From Acorus gramineus (lineage: Eukaryota; Streptophyta; Magnoliopsida; Acorales; Acoraceae): 64,000 nt of DNA. Below, in pieces: positions 36,145 to 48,380 of this stretch; the stretch's first letter is position 1; each line of letters begins with the position of its first letter. The position numbers and the translations under genes are program-made. The stretch spans positions 11,329,603 through 11,393,602 of the forward strand of contig CM060852.1 in the NCBI GenBank assembly GCA_030737835.1, given 5' to 3'. The notes beneath the pieces are model-generated. The model saw only the letters and a list, made by a program, of their open reading frames with translations, was not told the origin of the DNA and did not search any database.

Positions 36145-39115
36145 ATGAGAAAGACAAACATGAACAACAACAATCTTTTGGTATGTCTCTTCACCAAATA
36201 AATAAATCTATAACAAACTGTATCGAATTGCATAGATTGTGTTTGATCACCATAATATATATATACACACACACATATACATACAGGGTTTTGCTGTGCA
36301 GACAAGAACCAGAGAATCGACCCCATCACCTTCATTTTATCGTTCCATCTATTCTCAGGTGAGGCCCATTTTAGCTTCATCAAATACATGGGTATCAAAG
36401 ATGATCACTTTTCATGGTTAAATCTTTCAAAAGATTTCGTTTTGCTTTCATATGTGGGGTTTCTCTTGTCTCAACTGTGTGCATTGGTGCTCCATCACTA
36501 TTACCAGATTGTCATCTGATGCCCAATTATTGAGTGAAAAAGAGTGATTTTAGACTACCCAGTTAAAATTATACTCGGAATGAAGTGAAGATTTAGCAGG
36601 GTGTGTTTTTTTTTTTTTTTGGGTGTGTTTGGGGGGGGGATCAAATTCAGACTTTTGTTGTGTTCATGTCATGCAATATTTGTTATTTTGTATTGTTTAT
36701 TGATGCGTCACATTTAGATGCGCCTAAATCTTTCCTTTGTGTGTAGATTGAAGAGGTCGGGTGGGAACATCTAGTGAATTTGAGTGATGACTTATCCTCT
36801 GTTAGCTTCCGCATCCCGTAAGGGAATCTTTTTTTTCTTTTTGTTGAAGATTATGTTTTTTTTTTAATCTGGGTGTTGACGCACTCGGTCACTCTTGCAA
36901 CCCCCACTTTTCCCCTAACCTAACATGTACTAGGTTAGCCTAGCATATACTAGGTTACAAAAATATAAAAATGTATGCATTCGATTCATTCGAGTATACA
37001 TTTCATTTTTGTAAATGTATTATGTACTTCAGAGACAAGTTTATACCTTCAAAAATTATTAAAAACATGTGAGAGACTACAAAATGGACTACATGTATCA
37101 TCTAAATGTAATGGGGAAAATCTATATTTTCATATATGTTTTCCAATTTTTTACAATTGAACAAAGAATGTTTTTTTTTTTTTTTCAACTGTCAGTTCCA
37201 GTTCAGCATTTTTCTCTCTTTACTAATACATGTCCGTAATTTATTTTTGATTGTTTTGGCCTGTTAGAGATAAGCAGAGGCGGAGTTACATAGTGGAGAT
37301 AGGATTGCCTGAAGACTATCCTGAAAGCGCACCTTCAGTTACCGCGGTTAGTCAGTTAAAGTTGGTTTTAAACGTTTCATCTGTACCTCTTACACATCAA
37401 ACATAATGTTCAGCAGTCACGGGGGAATTTATATGCTCACTGTCCACCTTCCATCATCCCAGCAAAAATTATGTATCAATTCTCACTTTTTTATAGCATA
37501 TTATCTTCTTTTCTCTTTTTCAGTTATTATTTGGCCATTGTTTTATGTACTTGGAATTATATTTCCCTCCAATTTTGCTTCATTGGACTATACTTGATAT
37601 CATGTTTGGTAGGGAAATTGTCGAACATGTAAAAGGATAACATTATGTGACACAAATTGCGAAGTGAGGACTTGTCATGTTTTTTTGCTGCTCAGAAATA
37701 TCTAAGCTATTCATTCTTTTGGTCCAGGAAGTTCCATACATATGCCAGTTACGGTGGTCGAAAAGATCAAGATTAAAAGATGTTGTGTGCCAATTCTCTG
37801 AGGTGCTAAATAAGTTACATATTGCAATTTTCTTTGTATGCCATTCACTTGTGAATTGAGGATTTGATCTGCGGTACCAGTGGACCCTGTGCTCATCCAA
37901 CTCTTGATTTATGTGCTACATTATTATTACAATTATACCCAGCATTTAGAGAAGCTGCAGGAGTTTTGGTCTACCATGGATGATATTGACAGGCATCTCT
38001 TGGTTGTGGATCCAAGACAAGCATCTCGTGCCACAACATATCGCCGAGTAGATCTTGGTGAGCACTCTTATAATTGCTGATTCCGTGTTGGTTTTTGTTT
38101 ATGAACGTTTTGCTAATAGATGTCAACTCAACTTAGGTGATGAGTGCCATCTCTTATTAGCTATAGATGCCAGCAACCCCAGATCTTTGCCAGAGTAAGA
38201 TTTAAGTCTGCATAAACTATTATTTCAATTAGATTGCATTCATCTTCACTAAGTTACAAGTATGACATGATAGGTGTCGTTTTTTCGGCCCAGACGCTAT
38301 TGTGGATATACTGCGAAAGAAGTGGAGGAGAAATAGTAGAAAATGGTTTGTTTTTCTTCTCCAATGTCTCACGGACATCAGTAATCCTTATGCGTTAAAA
38401 AATCTGCCTATTGAATCTGAAAAAACTGAAATTTATATAACTGGCTGTATGTCTTGATATCTTATTTATTCCATATAACAATATCTGGCTGGCTAGTTAT
38501 GTATTTAGTTACTGATAAAAGCATTCATACACACACTTGTGTGCCTGCTAAAAGCATTCAGGTGTTTTCTTTAGAGCAGGACAACTAACAAGTCATGCCC
38601 TGAAAATCTTGGGAATATGTTGGAAACTGCATTACCTGGACCTCCCAATATCAATGAAGATGATAAGCAAGTCGATTGTGGGATCTGTTACGCACAGTAC
38701 CTACCCATTGGCAAGACCCTCTACCTAACCGGATCCCTCAATTCCAATAAAAAAATTATTAGAATGTTCTGTTCCTTAAGGTTCTCATTATCTATTGAAG
38801 ATGATGAGCTAGAAGATCAGAGTGGAAGCCCACCAGACTACACCTGTGACAATCCCAACTGCAGCAGAGCCTTTCACAGCCTATGCCTTAGAGATTGGTT
38901 GCTCTCCATCACTACAACAAGGCAGTAAGTTGTGATTTTTCTTTTTAAATTATCCTTGTCCTCTCCTAATTTTAATTAATCTGACGTGTATTTATTCTGG
39001 TACTAATCAAGCTTTCATGCCTTACTGTCCATGATTTTGCAGGTCATTTGATGTTCTGTTTGGTGATTGCCCATATTGTTCAGGACCAGTTGCAGTTAAA
39101 ATTAATAGCAAGTAA
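36145..39115 (+). CDS. FANCL: FANCL, Fanconi anaemia E3 ubiquitin ligase
   Basis: Eleven exons join in consistent phase: 36145-36180, 36287-36358, 36747-36817, 37268-37346, 37728-37802, 37943-38057, 38137-38194, 38274-38345, 38580-38710, 38801-38924 and 39043-39115. They give about 301 residues, close to plant homologues. The N-terminal and central parts form the RWD-like domains (IEEVGWEHLV; LPEDYPESAPSV; LQEFWSTMDDID; CRFFGPDAIVDI). The C-terminus is the FANCL-type RING: CGICYAQYLP, then CDNPNCSRAFHSLCLRDWL, SITTTRQSFDVLF and CPYCSGPVAV. FANCL mono-ubiquitinates FANCD2 with UBE2T to repair interstrand crosslinks in the nucleus, and influences meiotic crossover in plants. Exon 1 (12 codons) is the least certain call. 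The intron between exons 9 and 10 has a GC donor, is exactly 90 nt and has no in-frame stop, so retention would add 30 residues inside the RING region. Confidence 0.9.
38711..38800 (+). other. GC-AG intron of FANCL, length divisible by three
   Basis: Donor ATTG|GCAAGA, acceptor CTATTGAAG|ATGATG. Splicing joins CGICYAQYLPI directly to DDELEDQSG, matching the family's spacing between the first cysteine pair and the DYTC region. Read through, the 90 nt are open and encode an extra 30-residue segment. Confidence 0.75.
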
Positions 39116-39501
39116 TTTATCAAAGGTTCGCTTTCCTCTACTTCTATTGGTTTAAATTAATTATAAATTGGTACCTGAAATGTTTATGTTTTGCCATAAT
39201 TATGAGTTTAGATGGTTCATAAAACAATATAACTTCACAAATGTGACTGCTAACACTCTTGGAGGACTATCTGAATAGCCTCAAAAGTACAGAAACTCCC
39301 CATCTTTTATTTCATTGGTACAGGCTGTTATAGCCTCAAGTACATCAATACAGGTACTTTATTGATGAATATAAATGAACCTTGCTCTATATTTTAAAAG
39401 TTAGTTGTCCACTTGTCCTTGACGAGTGGGATATCAGAATCCAGTGATTCAAATGGCACATGTTGCCTTGTAGTGATGTTCAGGGCAGTTGTTCTGAATG
39501 A

Positions 39502-40722
39502 CTAGTATTTGGGGAGTGAGCACTCCTTCGGAAGGTGGTTTTGGAACCTGTTGGTGTCCTGACAATAGTCATAGATGAGATGGTACTTCCTCACCCATTT
39601 GAACAGCCTCCTCTGATACCAGTTTAGTGAGCTCAACCTTGGGTTGTTCCACCAGTTAGTGGTACTGTCACCCCTACAAAACCTTGGGTTTCCCTTCCAA
39701 ACACATGCATCAACCTTGTAGTTCCTGAATGAAACTATGAAGGGGCCCTTTGAGTAGTCCACCTTGTCGTGGCCACCACGTGTAGCCCAGCTATCACCAT
39801 TCCATAGGCTTGCCTTCAGTGACATGGGCTGCCGCCTGGGGTACGCCACACCTTTGTCTGCGTGGTTTCGATACAATCTAATGGGCACCCAATCAACCAT
39901 GAACCTACAATAATAACTCAGGAATTGGGAGTAAATCACATGTTCATGTGTCTGAATCATCCAATTAAATGAAAATTGAAACATAGAGGCTTACACTATC
40001 TGATGTAGGTTCCAAAGGATTGAGTAGGTGTGGAAGTCTTTGGTGGGATCGAACCACAGGTAGATCCTCTCTTCCCTGTTATCATACCCATTGGCGTAAA
40101 TGTTGGTCTGTAGAATGTAAGGCTGCCCTGTCACATTCCCTAGGAACTCAAAGTCGATCTCATCTCTATTCGGTTGATCCGAAGCGAGCTGCAATTTGAA
40201 GAAATACATCTTTAATTATGTTCCAAAAGAAGGATCAATGAGACTCTAAAACCAGTTTGACCAGACAGTTGAAAACTCATGTTGACAAATTTGGTTTTTT
40301 TTTTTTTTTTCTTCGGTTGACAAATTTGTTAAACAAGTAATCTCACATAGAAGGCCAGAACAGTTCCAGCTGAGTATCCTGGTATGAGCTTGATCTGCAT
40401 GTCAATTTGTCCGAACAAAAACATGTCCTTTGAAGCAAACGCCGAACCTATAGAATGCATAAAACAAGTAATCAAATCGAGCATTACAGCCCAAAATTTC
40501 ATTCCCCCCCCCACATAAGCTCTATGAATTACCCGATTCTTGGTCGAGCTTCAGACTTCTTGTTCGCCCATCGGGTGAGGTTTTCACATGGTCAGGAGAC
40601 CATGTAATGTCGAAATCTCTATTAAAATCTCCTGTGGAAACAATGGAAGCGGAGGTGGTCGCGATTAAACATGCTAATTGAAGTAAGTTAAAGATGGTGG
40701 CTGTACTGGTCTTTCTTGTCAT
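39502..40722 (-). CDS. XTH: Xyloglucan endotransglucosylase/hydrolase (GH16)
   Basis: Four exons on the minus strand (40722-40533, 40447-40347, 40188-39995, 39904-39502) give 295 residues, the normal XTH length. Residues 1-26 form a signal peptide. The GH16 jelly roll carries the catalytic motif DEIDFEFLG with nucleophile Glu107 and acid/base Glu111, followed directly by an N-glycosylation site NVT (115-117), as is usual for XTHs. The C-terminal XET domain contains WATRGG and paired cysteines, ending [10 protein letters not shown]...PKEC. These enzymes cut and religate xyloglucan in the cell wall during growth. The residue before the motif is Arg rather than the common His. The ATG at 40722 begins a clean signal peptide; a TATATATA lies about 45 bases upstream. 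The gene is convergent with FANCL, with 386 bases between the stop codons. Confidence 0.93.
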
Positions 40723-43700
40723 GGTTTTTTTATATGTTCCATGAAAGAGATGAAGAGGACAACATATATATACAACGTTTGCATGTTGAGAATGTTTGGA
40801 AATGATGGTAAGGAAGAAAGGAAGGTCCACTGCCAGGCAAGAATATCTTGTGAGGAAAGCAAGGAAGTGTTTGGTGGTGTTATTTTGTTCCAACAGTATT
40901 AACTAACCACTTAAAATGATGGTTTTGGTTGATTTAATTATAGTGTCTTCCATTTTAAGCTCTCATTATGAATGGCTGTACGTCTTTCATGTTGTGCCAG
41001 AAAATTGAATAATTTTTTGAGGTTTGTTTTGGTTTTCTCTGCTAATCTGTTTTGTGGATAACTTGGGGACTCTCCTGCGTTGCTTTACAGCATTGAAGGA
41101 CTTGCTATTGATTCCTTCCCCTTCAAATTGGCCTCACATTGGAATATTTAAATGACTTGTTGACATCTGGTATCTGGAAAAGCTGCAAACGAGATTACTT
41201 CCATTAAAGGAAGGAAAATGTTGACTCAGCCCCATTTAGAGTGCCCGATGCAGTTGCATTTTTCTTTTTTTTTTTATAAAAAAAATAATATACCTCAACT
41301 AATCTAATTAAATATGTATCTTTATAAAAAAAAAGAAAATAATACTATAAAAATATAAATGATATGTCGAGCCCATTGTGCATAGTTTGTATATTGAAGG
41401 GATTCCACTTATCATTTTCCAATGTTGGAGTTCTTATAAATTGAAGGGAAAATCATTCCATAAACTATGGTATAATCTCATATAGTATGATGGCATTATG
41501 CATTATTCTATCATGGTGATGGGTTCACAAAATGGATTGCAAAATGAAGAAGTGGAGCAACGCTCAAATCGAAGTTATCTTGGTGGGTTTTCACTAAGCA
41601 TTATATAGTCAATTTGTTTTGTGTCTCCTTTTATAGTATATTCTTACATTATCATAATATATGGACTTCTATCAATTTCTAAAAAAGGAATAAAAATGCA
41701 CTTGTATCTCAACATACGTTTTATTTTCAAATAACAATATGTACATCAATGGAAGAGTGTATAATTTAAAAAATAAAAAAAAATAGTATGAATTACATAT
41801 GAAGCTGCAAATCTGCAATATGGGCTAGAGTTGCTGAACAGATCGTTTTCCTTTCATCAGTAGCCCCTTTTTGTGCAAGCTCTCGTGGGCTGTGGGCCGT
41901 GGCCTTGCCGGCCATGGGCAGAAGTCTCACCAAAGGAGGCCCATAAGCATTTTTAAAAAATACATACACATCCTCTTCCTTTTTTTTTTTTTTTGAAAGG
42001 GTAGAATGTATACACACATATTGTGAAGAGAAAAAATTGATTCATATTTTTTTATTAAAAAAATGGCCTTGTCCTCCCCTTAAAAACATGGGCATAAGCC
42101 ATTTGTTTAATTCTGTTTTATAGATTTTTTTTTTTTTGGTCTCATTATTTTTGTCTAATGTTTCATTGATTAGCTAATAATCGCGTGGATTAAACGCATT
42201 TGAGATTTAAGTCCGATTGTACGAAACCACGATGCAGCAATGAAAACCTGACAAATGTGTGTTTTTTTTTTTTTTTTCTTTTGTGATTCGGAGAAGATCT
42301 TGACCGTTGATTGATTGATTCAGGTGAAAGTGGTGCCGTGGAGGGCTGGTAGTGGGAGACCGGGTCAAAGTTAATTATTATTTCATATATTTATAATCGA
42401 TATATATTTGAACACTTTAGTGATTGCGAATGATTTTGTGATTACGATGAATACTTTTTAGCCCGTTTGAACTCATAATATGAATTATTATTGGTTATAT
42501 ATTTATTTTGAGGTAAATATAAATAGAAATAAAATAATTTTGTGTTTGATCGTGTTTTGAATTATTCTCATTGAAAAACATAATAATAAATTTTTTGTTG
42601 TTTGGATAAATACGTGAATAAAGTGTATATAAGGATTTATAAAAGATGAACAAATAATGATAATTGACTTGACGTGTGATTTATTAGATGTGATGAGAAT
42701 TGATTTGATAGTAGACTCATATATTCTTTGGGTAGAATAACCTGAATAACTTTAATTACATGGATTGATTGGAATCTATATACTATTTTATACCAGTTTA
42801 TTCTGACATAGTTTATCTCTAGGTATACCATGCATCCAAACAACAAAAAATATTTATTTAACTTTATTATCACTTATTCCCTTACTATTCCATATTTAAA
42901 CGGGACTAAAGCAGAAAATAAAGGTCATCTGATGGAATTTTTATTTAAAAAACAGAAGTGCGTGAAAAGTCCATATTTCGATACTTTTATTTCACTACGG
43001 TTCATTAGTAAAATTGTTATTTGTTCAAATTTTATAGAAGTCCATATTCTATTATATTAAATAAATTCATATATTTTACATGTTTTTAATAATGGATAGA
43101 TTATATATTGAAATGTTACCGTATATTTAAGCCTGTCAATCGGACGGATACGGATCGGATAGGCCCATATCCGTATCCGTATCCGAATTGGATATCCGAA
43201 AAAATATCCGTATCCGATATCCGACGGATATTCCAAAACCCATATCCATATCCGATCCGAAAATCCGGATACGGATTCGGATAATATCCGAAATATCCGA
43301 ACCAGATTAAAATATTAAAAATTTATAAAATCTTAAGTCCTAACATGGTTAAATAGGTATCCACTAAAGACATAAAAATACAAATCTTAATATAGTTAAA
43401 TAAGTATTTAACATGGTTAAATAGGTTTGTGTTTTGTCCTAGATCATGAGCCATTGGATTTTCATCTAAGGGTTGAAACTAATTTTAACATATATAAATA
43501 AAATAACAGTGACTGCTAATAAGTGTGAATGAGTGTAAAAGAGCCCTAACATTATCCCTAATCCAATCTCTGTGATTTCTCTCTCTATCATTAGTCCTAA
43601 ACTTAAGATCTCCACCGTCCAACGGTCTACCCGAACAGAGTCAACGGTGTAGATTCTCGTTAGGCTTACAAACACAGGAATATAAAGATTGCATAACCAA

Positions 43701-43907
43701 CAAAAAATCGAATATCTCAAACTGAATAGATTCTTCCATTGGTCGGTCTTTGGATCCCACAATTCCACCGGTTCAACGGTCATATTCCAAACCCACACTG
43801 CCTTCCAGAAGCCAGTCGTTGGTCAAAATCGCGGGAAACATCTCTCCCAATATTCAACCAAACCCAAACCCAAACCCAGAGAGAGAGAGAGACAGACAGA
43901 GAGAGAG
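40723..43907. other. Intergenic between XTH and the lipase-like gene
   Basis: Holds the divergent upstream regions of the XTH gene (minus) and the lipase-like gene (plus), and an ATCCG-rich repeat at 43141-43302. The last 30 bases before the lipase-like start are a GA-rich leader. No other gene seen. Confidence 0.5.
43141..43302. repeat. Dense ATCCG/CGGAT repeat
   Basis: About 160 bp packed with ATCCG words on both strands (tatccgtatccgatatccga, cggatacggatcggat). It resembles subterminal repeats of non-autonomous hAT-like elements. Ends could not be fixed. Confidence 0.55.
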
Positions 43908-46900
43908 ATGGAGTCGAACGTTGAAGTTGGAGCTTCGAAGGAGACGAAGAAGAGGGCTTCGAAGAAGCGCTTCCATGGCTGTTTTTCGGGGATCGGGTGC
44001 TTCGAAGCGGCGGGAGATGACCCGATCGATCGAGGTGTGGAAGTCGGGGCGGAGGGGAATGTCGGCCGTCCCACGCCGACCCATTTGGTTGTGATGGTCA
44101 ACGGCATCATCGGGAGGTCGGTTTTCATGCTAAAGATGTCGCCTTCTTTCATTATTCTTATTCGGTTTGCCTTGCCCTTTTTGTGCTACTTGTTTGGATT
44201 TCTTTCTGCTTTGATGGGTAGAAATCAAAATTTCATTTTGATGGTCTTGCGCTTGTTTGATTGGAGAGCTCTTACATTAAATGCTGATAAATGTTATTTG
44301 GAGGAACTCACGATTGTTTAAAGAAATGGGTGTTCTTTGTTGGGAATAGAAGAGCAACTTAAACAAAGATTACACTTATAGACACATTGTATAATTTTTA
44401 ACATTGAATGCATATGTTTGTTGTTTGAATCTTATTTGTCTTCAAAACATGCTCCTTTTCCGTAGAAATGAAGTTTTTTCCCCTAAAATTGAAAAAAGCT
44501 TCCTGAAAGCCCAATTTGCGCTGTAAGAACTGTAAGATTTCATTCTTCTCTATATGTTTCTATCAACATTTTTGTTATCCCCTTTTGGATACAGTTCTTT
44601 GGATTGGAGGTACGCGGCAAAACATCTTGTCAAGAGGTTTCCTGAAGATCTCGTCGTGCATTGTGAGTAATCTTGCCGTTATCTTCAGGCTTTCAATTGA
44701 TTTTGACGACTTTTTGTAATCCCTGGTTGTTTGACTCCATTAGTAGGAGAGTGTCTTCAGCAAAGAAAATGTGAGAAAGTGTTACACATTGCTCTATTTG
44801 TCTGGCATTGAAGAAGATAATGTTTGATCTTTTTTCATGAGAAATAGAAACCTTAAAATGTTGAGACCAAGTGATCATAACCTCAAGTGAAATAGGATAC
44901 ACATACTCATGTTTGTATATCTTTTTTTTTCCCCTTTTGATTATAATCGTTCCATCTAATATATGTCCAAAAAAAATTGATTTGAAGATTACAGTATATT
45001 GTCCTTTTTTAAACTAAAGAATATCATAGCATCTACTTATTCTCGACTTCACATAATTTTCAAAAGCATGCATGATATCAGTTATAAACATGATTGCAAT
45101 ATATGATGATGCACTATGCAGGTAGTGCACGTAATACCTCAACTCTGACTCTTCATGGTGTTGATGTAATGGGGGAGCGATTAGCAAAAGAGGTGCCTCA
45201 TTCCCCTTATCTGATGTTCACCAATTTCTGATTTCTTACTTTGTAGTTGAAGCATGACTAAAGCTATATAATTTCATTCTGATTTAATCTTCTCCTTTTT
45301 TGAAATACAAAAGGTTGATATTTGCTCCTAAACATCATTGTTTGTCATTTAGGCTGACAGCATTTTTATTTATCAGGTGATATCAGTTATCGAACGTAAG
45401 CCCGAGCTCCAGAAAATTTCTTTTATAGGACACTCATTAGGTGGCTTGGTCGCTAGATATGCAATTGGTAGGCTATATGGACAAACTATTAAGAGTGAAC
45501 CTCCTGCTGAAAATGGAGGTGCTGTACGTGTTGAGTCTGAAACTCTGAGCTTGGAAAAAGAATCTAAAGGCAATATTGCTGGACTAGAACCTATGAATTT
45601 CATAACTTTTGCAACCCCTCATCTCGGTTCAAGGGGGAATAAACAAGTAAGTTCATTCGGAAATGCATTGTCATTTCCTTTTCTCAATTTTATTATGAAT
45701 GTAACTTAATTAGGAGATAGCTTAGAATAGAATGGCAATCACATGCCTGTTCTATTATTCATACTGTACATTTCATTATGTATTGTTCCAAAATCAACAA
45801 TTAACAGTGAGTGCTGAATTAATGTGATCTAAACTCTTATCTTTTATTGGGAATTTGAAAAGATCTAAGTCTCATTAACAAAATGCAGTGATTCAATAAT
45901 ATTTCAAAGTTGTTACACATATTAATTTTAAAAAAAACCATGTTATGTTAAATATTTTTACATGATTCTTTTTTAATCAAGAAGAATTTTCAGGTTCCTC
46001 TCTTTTGTGGCGTTAGGATGTTGGAAAAAGCATCATCTCATATTTCTGGGATTCTTGGTAAAACTGGAAAGCATTTGCTCCTTAATGATCACCATGAAGG
46101 AAGGCCTCCTCTTCTTATTCAAATGGTGAATGACTGTGGAGATCTCAAATTCATGCAAGTGCCACAACTACATTGCTGGCTGTAAAGCTGGAATACTCTA
46201 TGCTGACTGTGCTTTCAAACTCACATTCTGATATCAGTTCTTCATGCTGCAGGTCTGCATTGCAGTCTTTCAGGCGTTGTGTTGCCTATGCAAATGCCCA
46301 CTTTGATCGTATCCTGTTTTAAGAAATCAGTAATTTAGGTGATAATCTAATTTTCCCTGAATCTCATAAACTTTTAACTCTGCTCAAAGACATTGTTGGG
46401 TGGAGCACGTCTTCAATTCGTCACAAGCACGAGCTTCCAAAAGTAAGGTTTTCCCACATTCATTGACGTTCTGTATTCATTTCATGCATCACACTTTGTG
46501 TTCTTTGCAGCGTAAGAACTTCCAAAAGAATGACAAATATCCGCATGTTATGAATGTCGAGACATCGAAACCAGCTAACATTCATCAGGACATCCTCTGG
46601 GAAGGAAAAGCTAAGACAGTTGACATGGAGGGTCTGTTTTGCAGTTTTTTTTTTTTGGCTTCTTGTCTAAATGTTAATGTACTGATAAATATATGATTCA
46701 TTGTCTAGGGATTGGAATATAGTAGTATTTTTAGGAGGTTTGTTATGCAATCCCCCATGGTATTATTATTGATAATCGATAATCACTCGCAGTGGGAATC
46801 CAAGATTTTTTTCTAGGGAATTTAGTTAAAATTACTCGATAAGGAAAATCTCCATAAATATTTATTATCATTGACATAAAATTAATTTTCAACAAAAAAC

Positions 46901-48380
46901 AGTCACAAAAATCTATTTTATCATTCACAAGAAGTATTTTTTGAAAGGTTAATTTGTTATATATATATATATATGCTTAGTGCAGTTGGATCTGTATCAA
47001 TACTATTAGAAAAATGAGAAAGAAATAACTAGTATGGGATTTGGGGGAAATGAGAGACCTCAGACCATCTTAGATTCCGATTAGGGTGAATAATGACAGG
47101 GAAGTAACTCATACCATATATTGAAATTTTTTGTTATGATATGTAAAAAGGCATCTTTTATCTTGTTGTTTCATTTTTTATTTTTTTTTACTATTGATTA
47201 AGATGTAGTAGTTTCTTATCTTGTTCTTTTTTTCTCTTTTTTATATTAGTTGAAGTAGATAGTTTTGATATATAATATTCAAAGGGGTGGCTTAATCTCC
47301 CCGCCTGATGATGTGGATCTGCCACTACTCATGCAAATTTTATATATAGTTTCTTGAATCAATAATCTCATATTGTTGTTTTCAATTGTAGGTATAATGA
47401 TCAGAGGCCTTAATAGAGTGGGTTGGGAGCGAGTTGATGTCAGTTTTCGGAGAAGTAAACAAAGATATCTTGCGCACACCACTATCCAGGTTCATTTCTA
47501 ACACCTCTGAATCTTTTGTGCTGCATAAACGTCAAATTCGATTATGTGAAGAACTGAAGATGCGCAGCTAGTATGTCAGTAGTTTTCTATAGACACTATC
47601 CCCCCTCACCAAAATCAGGCCAAACATTCAGCAAGGCTAGACACTGCCAAAAAGTTACTTTGCTTTGTGACTTCCCACAGATGTTGATCCAGATCGTTCC
47701 CTTTCATTTATTATATTATATTATTAGATGTGTGAAAATTTGACAGAGCAGTTAGTACATATCAATCTGAAACTGGCCTTTACAATGTTGGATATACAAG
47801 ACTTCTTAGCATACTTAGTTTCATCAGAGGTACTAAGTAGGTCCAATGGACTGTGCAAAGTGAAGAAATGTGCCATCTTGTGGATTTTTCTCTGATTGTC
47901 ATATTGGCTTCTTCAACACCCAATATCTTTTTTTTCCTGAAATCCTCAACTCCGTGGAGAAGACAGATTTGAATGTATAGTTTTAGAGTAATTTTGGTTG
48001 CTCCAATGGCAAGTTATATATAGCAAATACTTAAACAGAACCTGGTCTGAACACCCATTACTAATGCTATTGCAATGCAGACATTATGCTGCTATATTTT
48101 CATTCTTGGTATTGGTTGTTCCATGCTTAAGGTCTAAACTGAGATGGATATTCCTGTTTTACAGCAATCCTAAATCCCTGTATTCAGAGAAAAACTTGAT
48201 ACAGTTGATGCAATTACATATTTTCATTAATAATTGCCAGCTCTACTGTAGCTATATCTTTATTTGAAGAGTATTTGTAGGCTAATGCCTTCAGTTTTTT
48301 CTGTCCAGGTGAAAACATACTGTTTAAACTCAGATGGGATCGACGTCGTCTTTCATATGATAGACAATTTTCTCCTCTAG
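43908..48380 (+). CDS. DUF676 lipase-like serine esterase (alpha/beta hydrolase)
   Basis: Ten exons in consistent phase: 43908-44116, 44595-44662, 45122-45192, 45377-45646, 45994-46154, 46253-46308, 46390-46442, 46511-46631, 47392-47489 and 48309-48380. They encode 392 residues. The hydrolase starts at HLVVMVNGIIG (oxyanion strand). The nucleophile elbow GHSLGG puts the serine at residue 136, followed by LVARYAIGRLYG. FATPHLGSRG and the late WERVDVSF...YLAHTTIQVK region match plant DUF676 proteins, which are putative acyl-hydrolases of unproven substrate. No signal peptide is evident; the N-terminus is basic and low-complexity. The intron after exon 5 appears to use a GC donor (AT|GCAAGT). 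A GT-AG alternative two codons off, with a later acceptor, also keeps frame but would lose the SAL residues I recall as conserved. Confidence 0.9.

Noticed and set aside
40723..40893. N-terminal extension of the XTH reading frame to 40893
   Set aside because: The extension crosses the TATA-like TATATATA and would bury the signal peptide; the ATG at 40722 starts a normal one.
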